The notes under the pieces were generated by a model. The model was not told where the DNA came from, searched no databases, and saw only the letters and a list, made by a program, of their open reading frames with translations. The translations under genes were made by a program, and so were the position numbers. From Chrysoporthe austroafricana (taxonomy: Eukaryota > Ascomycota > Sordariomycetes > Diaporthales > Cryphonectriaceae): 64,000 bases of DNA. The DNA lies in NCBI GenBank assembly GCA_001051155.2, contig JYIP02000006.1, forward strand, positions 3,038,001 through 3,102,000, read 5' to 3'. Below are positions 41,140 through 52,103 of this stretch, piece by piece. Every line of letters begins with the position of its first letter. Within the stretch, counting starts at the first letter, position 1.

Positions 41140-43401
41140 ATGGCGACCAAGACAGGTTTGGTTATTGGGTACGACGGAGTCCACCCCTTCTCCAAGGTTG
41201 ACATTTCCGACCGTGCTTCGGTTCAGGAGCTTCTCCGAGCCCTGCTGGATCCCCTCGAGCCATTCTTCTCGCCCAATAAGGCCCGCGTGAGGGTGCCAGG
41301 TGCGACGGCCGTACGGTTTGATCAGACAGCTTCTGAAGTTGAGGGGATCTGTCGCCCGTTGTGGGGACTGGCATGTCTTCTGGCTGGGAACGGAGACTAC
41401 CATGGGACAAAGTTGTGGATCGATGGCATCAAAGCGGGAACGGACCCTGAGAATCCCGAGTACTGGGGCTATCCGCGGGACAACGACCAGCGGATGGTCG
41501 AGATGTGCCCTCTAGGTAGGTGGTGTTCTTCCTATTCGGGATGAGATTGCGCGGCTGACCGCCCGACTCAGGCTTTGCGCTGGCTGTCGCACCCGAGATA
41601 TGGAACTCGATGTCGGAGAAGGAGAGGACGAATGTTGAGAACTGGCTGGGTAACTCGATCAACGAGAAGAGGTGAGCGCAATGACAACTGTGGTCATCGA
41701 TGAGAGCTGACGTTCGGACCCAGCATGCCCAATACCAACTGGCTGTGGTTTCGGGTGTTCGCCAACCTGGGTCTCAAGAAAAACGGTGGCAAGTTCTCCC
41801 AGGCACGGCTGGATAGCGATATTGAGCACCTGGACACATTCTACCGAGGTGATGGGTGGTCCAACGACGGCCCTGAGCACATTCACCGTAAGTCTCCATC
41901 TCGTTGATAATACCCGATAGACCGTCTCACATGTCTCAGAGATGGACTACTACTCCTCAAGCTTCGCGATCCACTTTCTGCAGCTGCTCTACGCCAATCT
42001 CGCCGGGAAAGAAGAGCCAGAACGGGCGGCAGAATTCAAGAAGCGCGCCCAAGTGGTTGCCCTCGATTTAGCCCACTATTTCGACGAGGAAGGCCGAGCG
42101 GTCCCGTTCGGACGCAGCGTTGGATACCGCTTCGCCATGTGCTCGTTCTGGGGCGCCCTCGCGTACGCCGATGTCGAGCTACCAAAGTCTCTGACCTGGG
42201 GCATGATTAAGGGTATTGTGTTGCGTCACCTACGTTGGTGGCAGACACAGCCCAACATCTGGAGCTCTTCTGGAACGCTGACCATTGGCTATTCCTACCC
42301 TAACATGTATATGGCTGAGAACTACAACAGTCCGGGAAGTCCTGTGAGTGATGTTTTAAACCTTGTGTTTTCGGGCCTTATTGCTGATCTTGTCATAGTA
42401 TTGGGCCTGTCTGGCATTCATCTGCCTCGCCGTACCAGAGACGCATCCGTTCTGGACTTCCAAGGAGGAGTCTCAATGGGACGTCATCCCAAGGATGAAG
42501 CCGTTGAAGCAGCCTGGCCATATTATGACGTGAGTTGGAGCCGACGGCAATGGCCCGTGTCTCTACTGACAACGCTCGCAGTAACATTGGCGGACACTGT
42601 ATGCTCTTATCATCGGGCCAGGCATGTGGCTATCCTATGAAAGGCACCCACGCAAAATACGGCTGTTTCGCGTATAGTAGCGCATACGCCTACTCTGCAC
42701 CTCCCGGACTCTTCACGCTGGAGCAGTACGCACTGGCCTCCCAGCTCGGTCTGTCAGACGACGGGGGCGAGTACTGGAAGACCCGCAGGGTGTCGGAGTA
42801 CGCCGGCATCGAGTCCCGCGACGACAAGCCCGTGCTGGTCTCGACCTGGCGGCCCTTTGCAGACGTCAAGATCCGAACATACCTCATCCCCACCGAGGAG
42901 GCCACGCCGAACTGGCACCTCCGCGCGCACCACATTGAGGCCGGCCGCGAGGTCATGACAGCCGACGGGTCGTTCGCCATCTGCAACGAGCGGACGCCCG
43001 ACGGGCGGTTCCTGGACCTGTATGACGCGGCTAGGGGCGAGGGGACGCAGCCGAAGCTGATCGGGAACTACGACCTGAACACCCCTGAGGCGTGGACGAC
43101 CGGCGCGAGGGGCGCGTTCGCGGTGTCCAAGGGGGCGGTGGGGATCAGGGCGCTGGAGGGCGAGGACACGGGAAGGCAGGCGATGCTGGTCAACGCCGAC
43201 CCGAACTCGAACCTGGTGGAGAGTCGCACGGTTATCCCGACGCTGCAGCACACAATCAAGGCCGGGAGCGCGGTGTGGTACATCTCGGCTATTTATGCCA
43301 AACCGTCTCGTAAGGGTCTGAAGAAGGAGACGTATCTGGATGGATGGGAGACGCCGCCTGCTATTCCAGGGTGGCTGAAGGAGGAGATAGGCCATAACTA
43401 A
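41140..43401 (+). CDS. DUF2264-family protein, probable carbohydrate-active enzyme
   Basis: Predicted join 41140-41515, 41572-41671, 41724-41887, 41940-42343, 42399-42529, 42582-43401 (664 aa). The five introns are 52-56 nt with GT-AG ends and preserve frame throughout. Family marks are [12 protein letters not shown] (about 68), [54 protein letters not shown] and [15 protein letters not shown]. Together these make the (alpha/alpha) barrel-like N-terminal domain; a beta-rich C-terminal part follows. DUF2264 proteins are related to glycoside hydrolases, and some family members have been linked to uronic-acid glycans (GH154 in CAZy, from memory). No signal peptide is seen, so the enzyme is probably cytosolic and acts on imported oligosaccharides. 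The sugar transporter that follows on the same strand fits that role. Confidence 0.88.
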
Positions 43402-44537
43402 GCTAGAACTCTCTTCCCCAGAATCTCTAAAATCTAAAATCTGAGATGAGCTCCAGCAGTCATGAAGAGGAGTCTTCGGGTCTATCTTCTGCTCGTTGTT
43501 GTGCTGCGATTTTCATGTGCTCAGCCGCAGAGGCGTGGTTTCACCGCAGCAGGTTCAATTTTCCAGACGCTCACCAACAATAAACGAGCCGCTCTGCACC
43601 GAAATGATGGCCTTGCCCCTTAGCATGAACCTATTGGAGAGAACCTAAATTGGCAGGATCAGTGGCACATCATGTGTTCAGCTGGGTTGAGAACGGCTTA
43701 ATCCGACGGAGCAGTTCGCGCAACGCAAGGACGAGTGCTTGAAGAACTTTGTGCTTGCAGAAAATTGACTGAATGGTCAAGAAAAGAGACGGCAAGTAGC
43801 CGAGAAGAGACAGAAGGGGAAGCACATGCCCGAGATGATGTTAGAAGGTGCACGTGAGAGCTCGTCTGTAACCATCAGGGCTCAGGGACCTGGACAATGA
43901 TGTCGGGACTCGGAACGCGGTTTGCACACTCGGCGGCGGGATTCTAAAGCCATTCCGTGGTGAACAAGCTTGTTCCTCGACGGATAGCAGCATCCCTAAG
44001 GTCCACCCACAACCTCTCGAAGATATCTCTGCAAGCTTCTCGGGCGTCAATGGCCTGCATAACCTCCCGTATGTGCATAGCGTGGAGGTAGACCGTCAGG
44101 AGGACGATCCAGAATGCTGGGGAGGAGAGACCGCCGTGATAGGCCGACTCTTGGATCACACAAGTCGATGACTGGTCAACACCTGGCGAGGAAACGGAGT
44201 GTACAACCCAGGATCCCTCGGACGAGTGCATCCTCGGAATAATTCGCGCATATTTTGTGCACCAGTTGCATGCAACATTGTTGTCTTGCCCAAGATGATT
44301 TCGTGCATGAGCAGTGCTCTGCGTGGTTAGATCGTGATGATCAACGTGCCGTTGTGTGTCGAAGAGATATACATATACATATATATAATACATATGTCTA
44401 TCCGCCTGCACCCATGAGTTCCTTGGTCGATGACATTGTAGCCGACCTATCGTGTTGCTTTGGAAGAGCTCCCTCGAGACAACCGGTTCCATTTGACTTG
44501 TTGTGTACTTCGCCACGGGCGAGGAGAGGTTGCCACC
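43402..44537. promoter_or_regulatory. Intergenic region upstream of the MFS transporter
   Basis: It contains the DUF2264 3' UTR and probably the transporter promoter. A minus-strand frame at 43944-44516 (190 codons) has a few helical stretches (HIREVMQAIDAREACRDIF) but no recognised family and was not called. A TATA-like TATACATATACATATATATA run lies near 44367-44386, about 150 bases upstream of the transporter ATG. Confidence 0.45.
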
Positions 44538-47281
44538 ATGGGGAGCGTGTTCGCGAGATTCCTCTTACGTGTTGTTCACAATGATGCTATGCAAAAAGAG
44601 TATGTTCCTCGACTGATATCTGGCTGCCGAGACAATAGGCTGACAATCTCTCGACAGTCCCCTCGAAATATACGGATGGAGAGTCATCGCGTTGTCATGT
44701 TCAGGCAAGCCCACTGTCACCTCGCCCTCTGCCAATTCCCGTCTCGATCAGTGCTGGTGCTTTTCTGACCTCTGCGCCTTGCAGCCTGGTATGACCTCTG
44801 TGTGTTGGCCTGGACGGACACTCCAAACTGATAGAAGGGCCCGAGCAAAGCTTTGGTGGGATGCTCTTCGGCTGGGAGTAAGTACAGGCAGGTCGACGCC
44901 AACGCCGGGCGGTGCTTGCTAAACCGGCGGACTTCTAGTATCGGTGCCATTAGCGGAATTTTGGAATACAAACGATTCGAGAGGTGAGGAGAGCCCGGTT
45001 CAACGCCCTACCAAGAGATGCCTGAATTGACAGGTCGTCGAGGGATTACCACTACAACGACACGCAGAATCCACTCCTCAGTGAGAACAGTAAGTCCTCG
45101 ACTAGCCAGAGCAAGAGAAGCGATCTCTGATCCCGGTGCCCGCCAGTCGTATCAACCCTCCAGGCGGGCTGTTTCTTCGCGAGCCTCTTCGTGCGTACCC
45201 CTTCACCCCTCTCCACTGGCCGAGGAGACCGACCGAGTCCAACACACTGCGGCAGGCCTCCCTCATCGCGGACAAGTTCGGCCGGAAGTGGCCCCTCGTC
45301 GGCGCGGGCTTCCTGACCTGCATCGGCGTTGCTCTCCAGGCCGGGTCCTGGGGCTCGCTCCCCTGCATGTACGTGGGACGCCTGATCGCTGGCTTCGGCA
45401 TGGGGGCCGCGTCGATGCTGACGCCGCTGTACGTCTCGGAATGCGCCCCGAGGGCCATCCGGGGCGGGCTCACTGGTGGGTTTCCGGCGTGAGTCGCGGG
45501 CAGGACGGCTGCTGACGGCGGTTTGTGGCTAGGGTTCTACCAGCTGTTCATCGTTACTGGGACCATGATCTCGTTTTGGTCGGTGAGAGTAAGTCCTGTC
45601 GACCGGGATAATGGCTGATACGGGAGATACAGGGTAAATTATGGGATGCCGGAGACCACCAGCAGCACTGCTGTGTACCAAGTCCCTTTGTCTTTGCAGG
45701 CGGTACCTGCTGTGTGAGTGCTCACCTCTCAACTGACGCGACGTTGTAAAGAGCACTAATGGCCTGCAGCATCCTCTCCTTTGCCATGATCCTCTGTCCT
45801 GAGAGGTATGTATAAACCAGCATTCGAGCCTTTCCCCCCCTCCCCCAATGAACAAAGCACTTACCACGCTCAGTCCCCGTTGGTGCGCCTGGAGAGGCCA
45901 GTGGGAAAACGCGGCTCGAATCCTATCTAAGCTGTCCAGGTGAGCATCAACTCCCGCGTTGAAGGTTGCTTTATTGCTGACTATATTCAAGTCTGCCAAC
46001 CGATCACGAGTACATCAGAGGCGAGCTCCAAGACATGGCGGAGCAGCTCGATATGGAGAGGCGGCTCATCGGCGAGGCGACTTCGTGGACGCTCCTGAAG
46101 GAGATGTGGCTGATCTCCGGCAATAGGAAGCGAGCCCTCATCTCGATCGGACTGATGGTCTGTCAGCAGATGACCGGGACGAACACTCTTGTGAGCTCAC
46201 CGCTGCCACTTCCTTGCTGCAATCCTGGACACTGACTTTTAGGGTGTGCAGAATTACTATGCGCCACAGATCTTCGAGGACATGGGACTCCCAACTACGA
46301 AAGCCCAGCTCTTTGCCACCGGTATATACGGTGTCGTAAGTAGCCCAGATCTAGCATGCCCCAGTTTGAAGGGCTAAATGTAGCGGGTGGGCGTAGGTGA
46401 AAATGGTCTCCTCTCTCGGCTTTCTCCTCTTCGCGGCCGATAGCCTGGGCCGCCGTAAGAGCCTGTTGATATCCAGTGTCGGACAGGCCGTGACACTGTA
46501 TCTGATAGGGATATATGAGAAAATATATCCCAGCAACAATGCACATGTGAGTCAACTGACACACCGCGCGGACCGACCGGGTGGTGTGGCGACTCTCTAT
46601 GACTGACGACCGCCGGATAGGTGCCCCCATTGGGCTATATTGCCATCGTCTGTGTCTACCTATACGTTTGGTGAGCAACCTCAGACCCCTTGGGATTCAG
46701 AGACAAGCAGGACTGATCAGCGTGTGATGACAGCTTCTTCCAATTTGGCTGGGGCCCCTGCTGCTGGATCTACGTCTCCGAGATCCCAACTGCCCGGCTT
46801 CGCACCCTGAACGTCGCCATCGCGGCAGCGACGCAGTGGCTGATCAACTTCGTCATCGCACGGTCGACGTTGACAATGTTGGGCTCCATGGGCTTCGTGC
46901 GTTCCCCTGCCGCTGACGCCTGTCCCATGCTGCCAGATGAGCTCTGCTGACCGGCTTACCGTGGTCGTCCAGGCAACTTGGATACTTTTCGGCACGTTCT
47001 GTGCGCTCACGTTCTTCTTCGCCTACTTCCTCATTCCCGAGACGAAGGGAATGAGCCTGGAAAAGATGGACGAGCTGTTCGGCATCACGGACGACCTGCT
47101 GCGGGTGATGGACGAAAATCAGAGAGAGCGTGCAGCGAGCAGGACGACGGCCGAGCAGAGTGTCACAGGAATGGGGAGTCTGTATACGAGTGCGACAGCG
47201 GTCACGACATTTGCTGAGGCGTCGGAGAAAAGGAACACGGGATCGTCGCGGTCGAGGGATGAGCTGATGTATAGCCCATGA
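44538..47281 (+). CDS. MFS sugar transporter (18 exons, including a 4-nt microexon)
   Basis: Exons: 44538-44599, 44658-44704, 44785-44788, 44851-44877, 44939-44983, 45034-45089, 45147-45190, 45256-45475, 45533-45578, 45633-45713, 45770-45805, 45874-45939, 45992-46190, 46243-46335, 46397-46546, 46621-46670, 46734-46896, 46973-47281. These total 1698 nt, 565 aa, the usual sugar-porter length. The start has a near-perfect GCCACCATGG context. Motifs in order: [38 protein letters not shown] (motif A), [34 protein letters not shown] then [16 protein letters not shown], and [16 protein letters not shown]. This is the sugar-porter class, proton-coupled uptake at the plasma membrane. Similarity to quinate/hexose permeases is general; the substrate is unknown. 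Intron 2 is GC-AG, and intron 9 has a GTCGGT donor. Confidence 0.88.
44785..44788 (+). other. Predicted 4-nt microexon (CCTG) in the transporter gene
   Basis: Joining ...TCA G (ends 44704), CCTG, and C TTT GGT GGG ATG (from 44851) yields SACFGGM, the sugar-porter consensus at this site. Both flanking introns carry their own signals: 44705-44784 (GC donor, CTGAC branch, TTGCAG acceptor) and 44789-44850 (GTATGA donor, AACTGAT branch, GCAAAG acceptor). Direct joining of the neighbouring exons without it puts the gene out of frame. Confidence 0.7.
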
Positions 47282-47646
47282 TGTTGCCGTGCGATGAGAA
47301 GGCTGATGTATGGTGAATGTTAATGGTAAAAAGTATAATATTTGGGGAGCGGATCGTAAGGTGGCATGACAGATTCTCGTAAGATTATGCCGATACTTGT
47401 TCGACGTTGACAGCTGTAGCAGCAGGGTCTTATTGTTAATTGCAGACACGCTAAATTGATGGTCCTCGAGAATGCTTCATATTGCCAATGTGCAGATGTT
47501 GAAATGCAGCTCAGCCATTCCAGCGTTGATGCCTTCGCTATGCCTCGGTGTGCACCGATGCTTTACTTTTCCCTTCCCGAACGCCGTACTGAATGCATCG
47601 CCGCTTCGCTCAAGTCGTTCGCATCCTTCAATGCCTTCTACGAACT
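47282..47646. other. Convergent 3' spacer between the transporter and phosphoserine aminotransferase
   Basis: About 365 bases with AT-rich stretches near 47320-47345. It presumably holds overlapping or adjacent 3' UTRs. No exon is seen. Confidence 0.5.
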
Positions 47647-49124
47647 TCAGGCCGTTGCAAAGTTGTTGATGAAAGTAGCCAGCTTTTCGGCCCCCTCTAC
47701 GGAAATCGAGTTGTAGTTGCTGGCACGGATGCCGCCAACACTTCTGTGGCCCTTGAGGCCGGTGAGGCCCAAGTCGGTTGACTGCTTGAGGAAGGCCTTC
47801 TCAGCATCGTCGACGTTACCTCCCTATGACGTCCGAGTCAGTAAAACGGATCAAGGGAGTGTTCTGGCAGCGGTCGGGACCACCCTCCTTACCTTGGTAA
47901 TGCGGAAGCAGATGTTCATCCTGGAACGTGCAGACTTGTCGGGAACGATCTTGTATGCATCAGGGTGGGCTTCCAGTGCCGCGTAGATCAGCTGAGCCTT
48001 CTTGTTCGCGACAGCCTCCTGTCCGTCGACCTTGTCAGGGAAGGTGGCCAAGAGCTTCTTCAGCACCGAGCCAGCGATGTATACACTGTGAGCTGTCAGC
48101 GCGAGGACTCCTCACGGGTGGTGCTATGGCGCGGGAAAGCATACTCAAAGATGCTCAGCGTGTTATACAGGCTGTTGTTCTTGGCAACAGTCTCGTAAGA
48201 CAGCACCACTGGCCCGATGGGAAGGCCAAGCTTTCGCATTAGGGCTGGCGCCGGCTGCGGCACCGCAGGAGGCAGGAAGCTCTTCTTGACTACAGCAACA
48301 GTAATGCCTGTCGACCCGAGGTTCTTCTGTGCGCCAAAGAAGATCAAGGAGTAGTTCTTGACCGGAAACCTCCTCGACAGGATGTTGGAGGACATGTCCA
48401 CCACGACGATGGGGCCCGTTCCATCAGGCTTGGGCGCCAGGATCTCCGGGAAACTCGGCATCTCGACACCGTCCACCGTCTCGTTGTCGCAATAGTACAC
48501 CATGGCGGCATCAGGAGACAGCTTCCAGGTGCTCTGGTCGGGGATCTTGCCGAACTTCCCATCGTTGATGGTCCGCGCGTCGCACACGAGGTTGACATGT
48601 TCCGGGCCCAGCAGCCTCTGCGCCTCCTGGTAGGCCTTCAGCGACCAGCCGCCGGTGACGATGTAGTCCAGCTTCAGCCCCTCGACAGCCTTGGCCAGCT
48701 CGGTCTCCAGCAGGCCGGACTGGCAGTCCTTCTCGTCGACACCGTTGGCAGCGAGGATCTCTGCCTTCTTCCGGGTGACCCAGGCGCTGACCATGTTGTA
48801 CACGGTAGCGGAGAACTCGCCACTGCCACCGCCCTGCATGAACAGGACCTCGTAGTCGCCGCTCGGTATGTCGAGGTAGGTGGCAAGGTCGGCCTTGGCG
48901 TTGTTGATGATGTCGGTGGCGAGCTGAGACCGGTGAGAGTGCTCTGCGCAAAGTCAGCCATTGATGGGAAGATCGACCTGCACAAGCATTCTGCCGAACA
49001 TACCAGCCAAGCCGAGGCCGGTACCATTGTAGTCGAGGAGGGCCTGGGCGGCCTGCTGCAGGACGTCGGTAGGCAGCAGGGCAGGGCCGGCGCCGAAGTA
49101 CGTGATCTCGTCGCGAGTAGGCAT
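47647..49124 (-). CDS. SER1: Phosphoserine aminotransferase
   Basis: Predicted complement join 49004-49124, 48145-48943, 47893-48085, 47647-47823 (429 aa); introns of 60, 59 and 69 nt, all GT-AG and frame-preserving. Motifs: the N-terminal ITYFGAGPALLP, EHSHRSQ across the first splice, FMQGGGSGEFSA (phosphate-binding loop), VVVDMSSNILSR, then FFGAQKNLGSTG with the PLP-binding lysine, and the C-terminal GHRSVGGIRASNYN. The enzyme converts 3-phosphohydroxypyruvate and glutamate to 3-phosphoserine and 2-oxoglutarate, the second step of serine synthesis in the cytosol. A Gcn4/CPC1-type TGAGTCA lies 283 bases upstream. The length and motifs are normal and nothing is missing. Confidence 0.95.
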
Positions 49125-49406
49125 GTTGGGCTGTGGCGGGCGGAGCGGACGGAGCGGATGAAGAGGGACTCGGCGGTGGTCAGTGGTCGGAGGATGCAAG
49201 CACAAGATCTCGCGATGCTAATGCAACAAACAGAGGCAGTTCAGCGCTGGCAAAGGGGGAATCGTGGACCTGCTTTGCTTGCCCTCAAGATGTGAATGTG
49301 AAGGGTGCGAGGAGGGGACCTGGGCCTGCATGTGTCATCAGGGCTGGCTGAGGGATGACTGGGTGACTGCCCGGTGTCGGCAAGCTTTTCTCAGGATTTC
49401 ATGACG

Positions 49407-49413
49407 TGAGTCA
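49407..49413 (-). promoter_or_regulatory. Gcn4/CPC1-type site (TGAGTCA)
   Basis: TGAGTCA at 49407-49413, about 283 bases upstream of the phosphoserine aminotransferase ATG, matches TGA(C/G)TCA, the site of the general amino-acid control activator (Gcn4, or CPC1/CpcA in filamentous fungi). A CRE-like TGACGT overlaps it at 49402-49407. One site is suggestive only. Confidence 0.5.
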
Positions 49414-52103
49414 AAAAAAGAAAGCTGCGGGACGGAGGAGGGGCAGGAGGGGTTCCCTTCAAGGTTTCCCCAGATCTGCAGCTGCAGTGCAGGAGGACCC
49501 CACTAAGGGCGGACCGGGACGGTACACATACAGCACGATACAGGCACTGTGGTGGTACTGTAGGTGCTGTAGCGGTAGTGCTGCGTACTGGCGATATTGG
49601 AGCGAGCTCGGGTGCCTGTACCTGCCCGGCTGAGTTAGTACATAGGTAAATCTATCGAGAGCTAGTACACCCTTCACGCCGGATTCTTATCCCGCAGACC
49701 CTCAAGACCTTGCCTGCATCCATCCCTGCTGCTGCAGGATGGATGGGCTCTCATGTCTGTGACATTTTGCCGGTACAGGAGCCAGAGGCGTACCAAAGGC
49801 AGGGGGCTGCCTCGTGCTGTGCATAATGGCTATGTATGGTACATACAATACGGACGTACATACTGTATTATGACAGCACACTCGCTGCGCTCCCAACGCC
49901 AGGCACTGGCCAGGCACTGGTAGCGTGCCAGGGTCTTCCACCCACCACCCCTTGAGCGCTGGAGCGCCTGGAGCGCCAGGGACCACTGGCCACTGAGGGG
50001 GTGGCAACCGGGGGGGGGGTTGCTTACCTGCCCTTCAGGCGCTGCGGCTCAATCGCGCCCTCCCGAGCCCGCCCACACTGCCGCTGCGCGCGCTGGTCGA
50101 TCGATGGCGGCTGCAGTACAACTCCCGCCGGGTTAATTTGGATGCATCCCGTCCCAACACACCCAGACGGCCCAGACGGTTTCGAGGATCGGCCGGCAGA
50201 TAGGTAACCTCCAGATTAGCGTTGCGATCCTCACCTTGGCCGCAGCAGCAGCTATTCTCCCGTACAGCCGAGGCACGGCGGCGGGGAGGCAGCCACCGGC
50301 CGCTTCGTCCGTCCTGTTCTGTGTTCTGTGTTCCGTGTTCTGGAGGCTCGAGCTGGACGAGCCAACACTCCCGCGGCCAAGGTCGACACCGACATCGACG
50401 CCCGACGAATCAACGTGCCATGTCCCGCCGCTCTGGGCCGTTCCTGAGCTGATGTCGGATTGGACCCTCGAGTCTCGCTCGATCTGGATTCGGTCTGGAT
50501 TCTGTCTCGTCTCGGGGCTTCTGGCGTCACCCGGCTGAGCAGCAGCGCACGAGCGAGCCCAGGGCCACCCCTCCACCCCCGTCCAGGTGGTCCGTCGCAC
50601 TGCGTCGTCCTGGTGTGACACGTCCGGATGTCTCTTTCAGGGCCTGCGCCGGATGCGGCCTTCGAGGCGGCCGTCAAGGTCGCAGACGAGATTGAGGTCG
50701 CCCTCGACGGCACTCCTGGACCCGATCCTGATCTGGACTGCGGCCCTCTGGACCTCCCAAGCCCAGGCCCAGGCCCCGGCGACGGGCAGCAGGAGCAACA
50801 CGAGGAGCCTCGAGAGGCCCAGGGCCGGCCGCAGCCCGTGCAGGCCGCCGGTAGGGACAAGGTCGGAAACGACAGCGGGGACAAAGAACGAGATGCCAGC
50901 GCCGGGGTCGCCAATGGGCGCAGGCGCGGCTCGCGGACGAGCTCTGGTGGGCGCCGCTCACGCACGAACTCGGAGAGCGAGAGGGGCCACGGTACGTCTC
51001 TCTACCTTTTTTTTTTTTTTTTTTTTTTGTTTTTGTCTTCTGTTTCTCATGATGGTGTTGATCCGTCTGATGAGCCCGCGCGCGCGCTGTCTGCGTCCTC
51101 CACCTCTCGCTCTCTCTCTCTCGCCTTCGCCCCCCCCACACACGGAGACAACAGCGGCCGTGGCGCGCGTCTTCCCGTCCTGTTCACCTGATGGCGCGGG
51201 AGCGCGTGGCCAAGCCTTCTAGAACAACACGCAGAAGCTCCCGCGAAACACACTCGCGAGCCCGCCTGGCGACCGTCCGTACGGCTGCGGAGCCCGAGCC
51301 TGGTCAACAATCCTGATGCTGGACACGAGCGTTGGCCTCCGGGCGCCGGATGATCAACTGCCGTGACTGATCTGTCAATCAGGCATTGTAAATGACAGCG
51401 CGCCATGTCACCCCGGCTATTTTCTCACGGGGCAGTGGCATGTCGGACACACCGTCGCATCCCAGCAATTATCGCCAGATCGAAAATCATGCGGCCGCGC
51501 GAAGGGCGATCATCACTACGACCTGCGCGACGCCCTTCCGCCCTCGCCAGGCCGGCGAGAGCTGCGGGCCCGCTGAGAACGAGGTGGTGCAACTCTGCTA
51601 ATCTTCTCAAATTACCCCTGACATATTGCTGGCGCAAAGCAGCGATCAGCACCCCGTGGACCTCGCCCCCTTCCCTCTTGAGACCACCTTGGGCCGCCAG
51701 AGTGAATTACCTCTGGCCTCCCCGAGCATCCTCCATGCCTGCACCTAGTCTACACGAGCCTGCGATACGAAGCCCCCGGCCTGCGTCCAGCACAGGTCGG
51801 CCAAAATGTTTCACAGGCCCCCCCCCCAAAGGGCCGCGGGAGAAGGAGTAGCGGCAGCCTGGTCATAGCCGTCGTTGCTGCCGTCCGCTCGGAACCCATG
51901 CCGCCTTATTTTGCCTTGTGTTTGTGTTTGTGTTTGCACGGCTCCTGTCATGCTGTGTGATCCTCCCGCTGGCCCCTCCGGTTCTGGTGCCGCTCGCAAC
52001 GCCGCGGCTTTCCTGTCCCTGCTTTTGTGTTATTGATTCACACAGTTCCTTGTCTCCTGTCATGTGTGCCATCGTTCAGGAGCCTTCGTTTTAACTTGAG
52101 GAC
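49414..52103. other. Long GC-rich intergenic region, possible short ORF
   Basis: Apart from the weak ORF at 50628-50990 listed separately, no gene is supported. There is a long T run at about 51007-51028, CT/CA runs at 51105-51140, and the interval 52040-52103 just before the SDR-like gene is probably its leader. Most plus- and minus-strand frames here are mirror artefacts of high GC. Confidence 0.4.
50628..50990 (+). CDS. Possible short disordered protein (weak)
   Basis: An ATG-initiated frame, in a Pro/Asp/Gly-rich then Arg/Ser-rich composition (GRRRGSRTSSGGRRSR). A GTACGT at about 50993, followed by a T-rich tract, could be a donor, but no downstream exon could be assigned. No domain was recognised. 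Equally it could be a leader of the SDR-like gene downstream, or chance. Confidence 0.2.
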
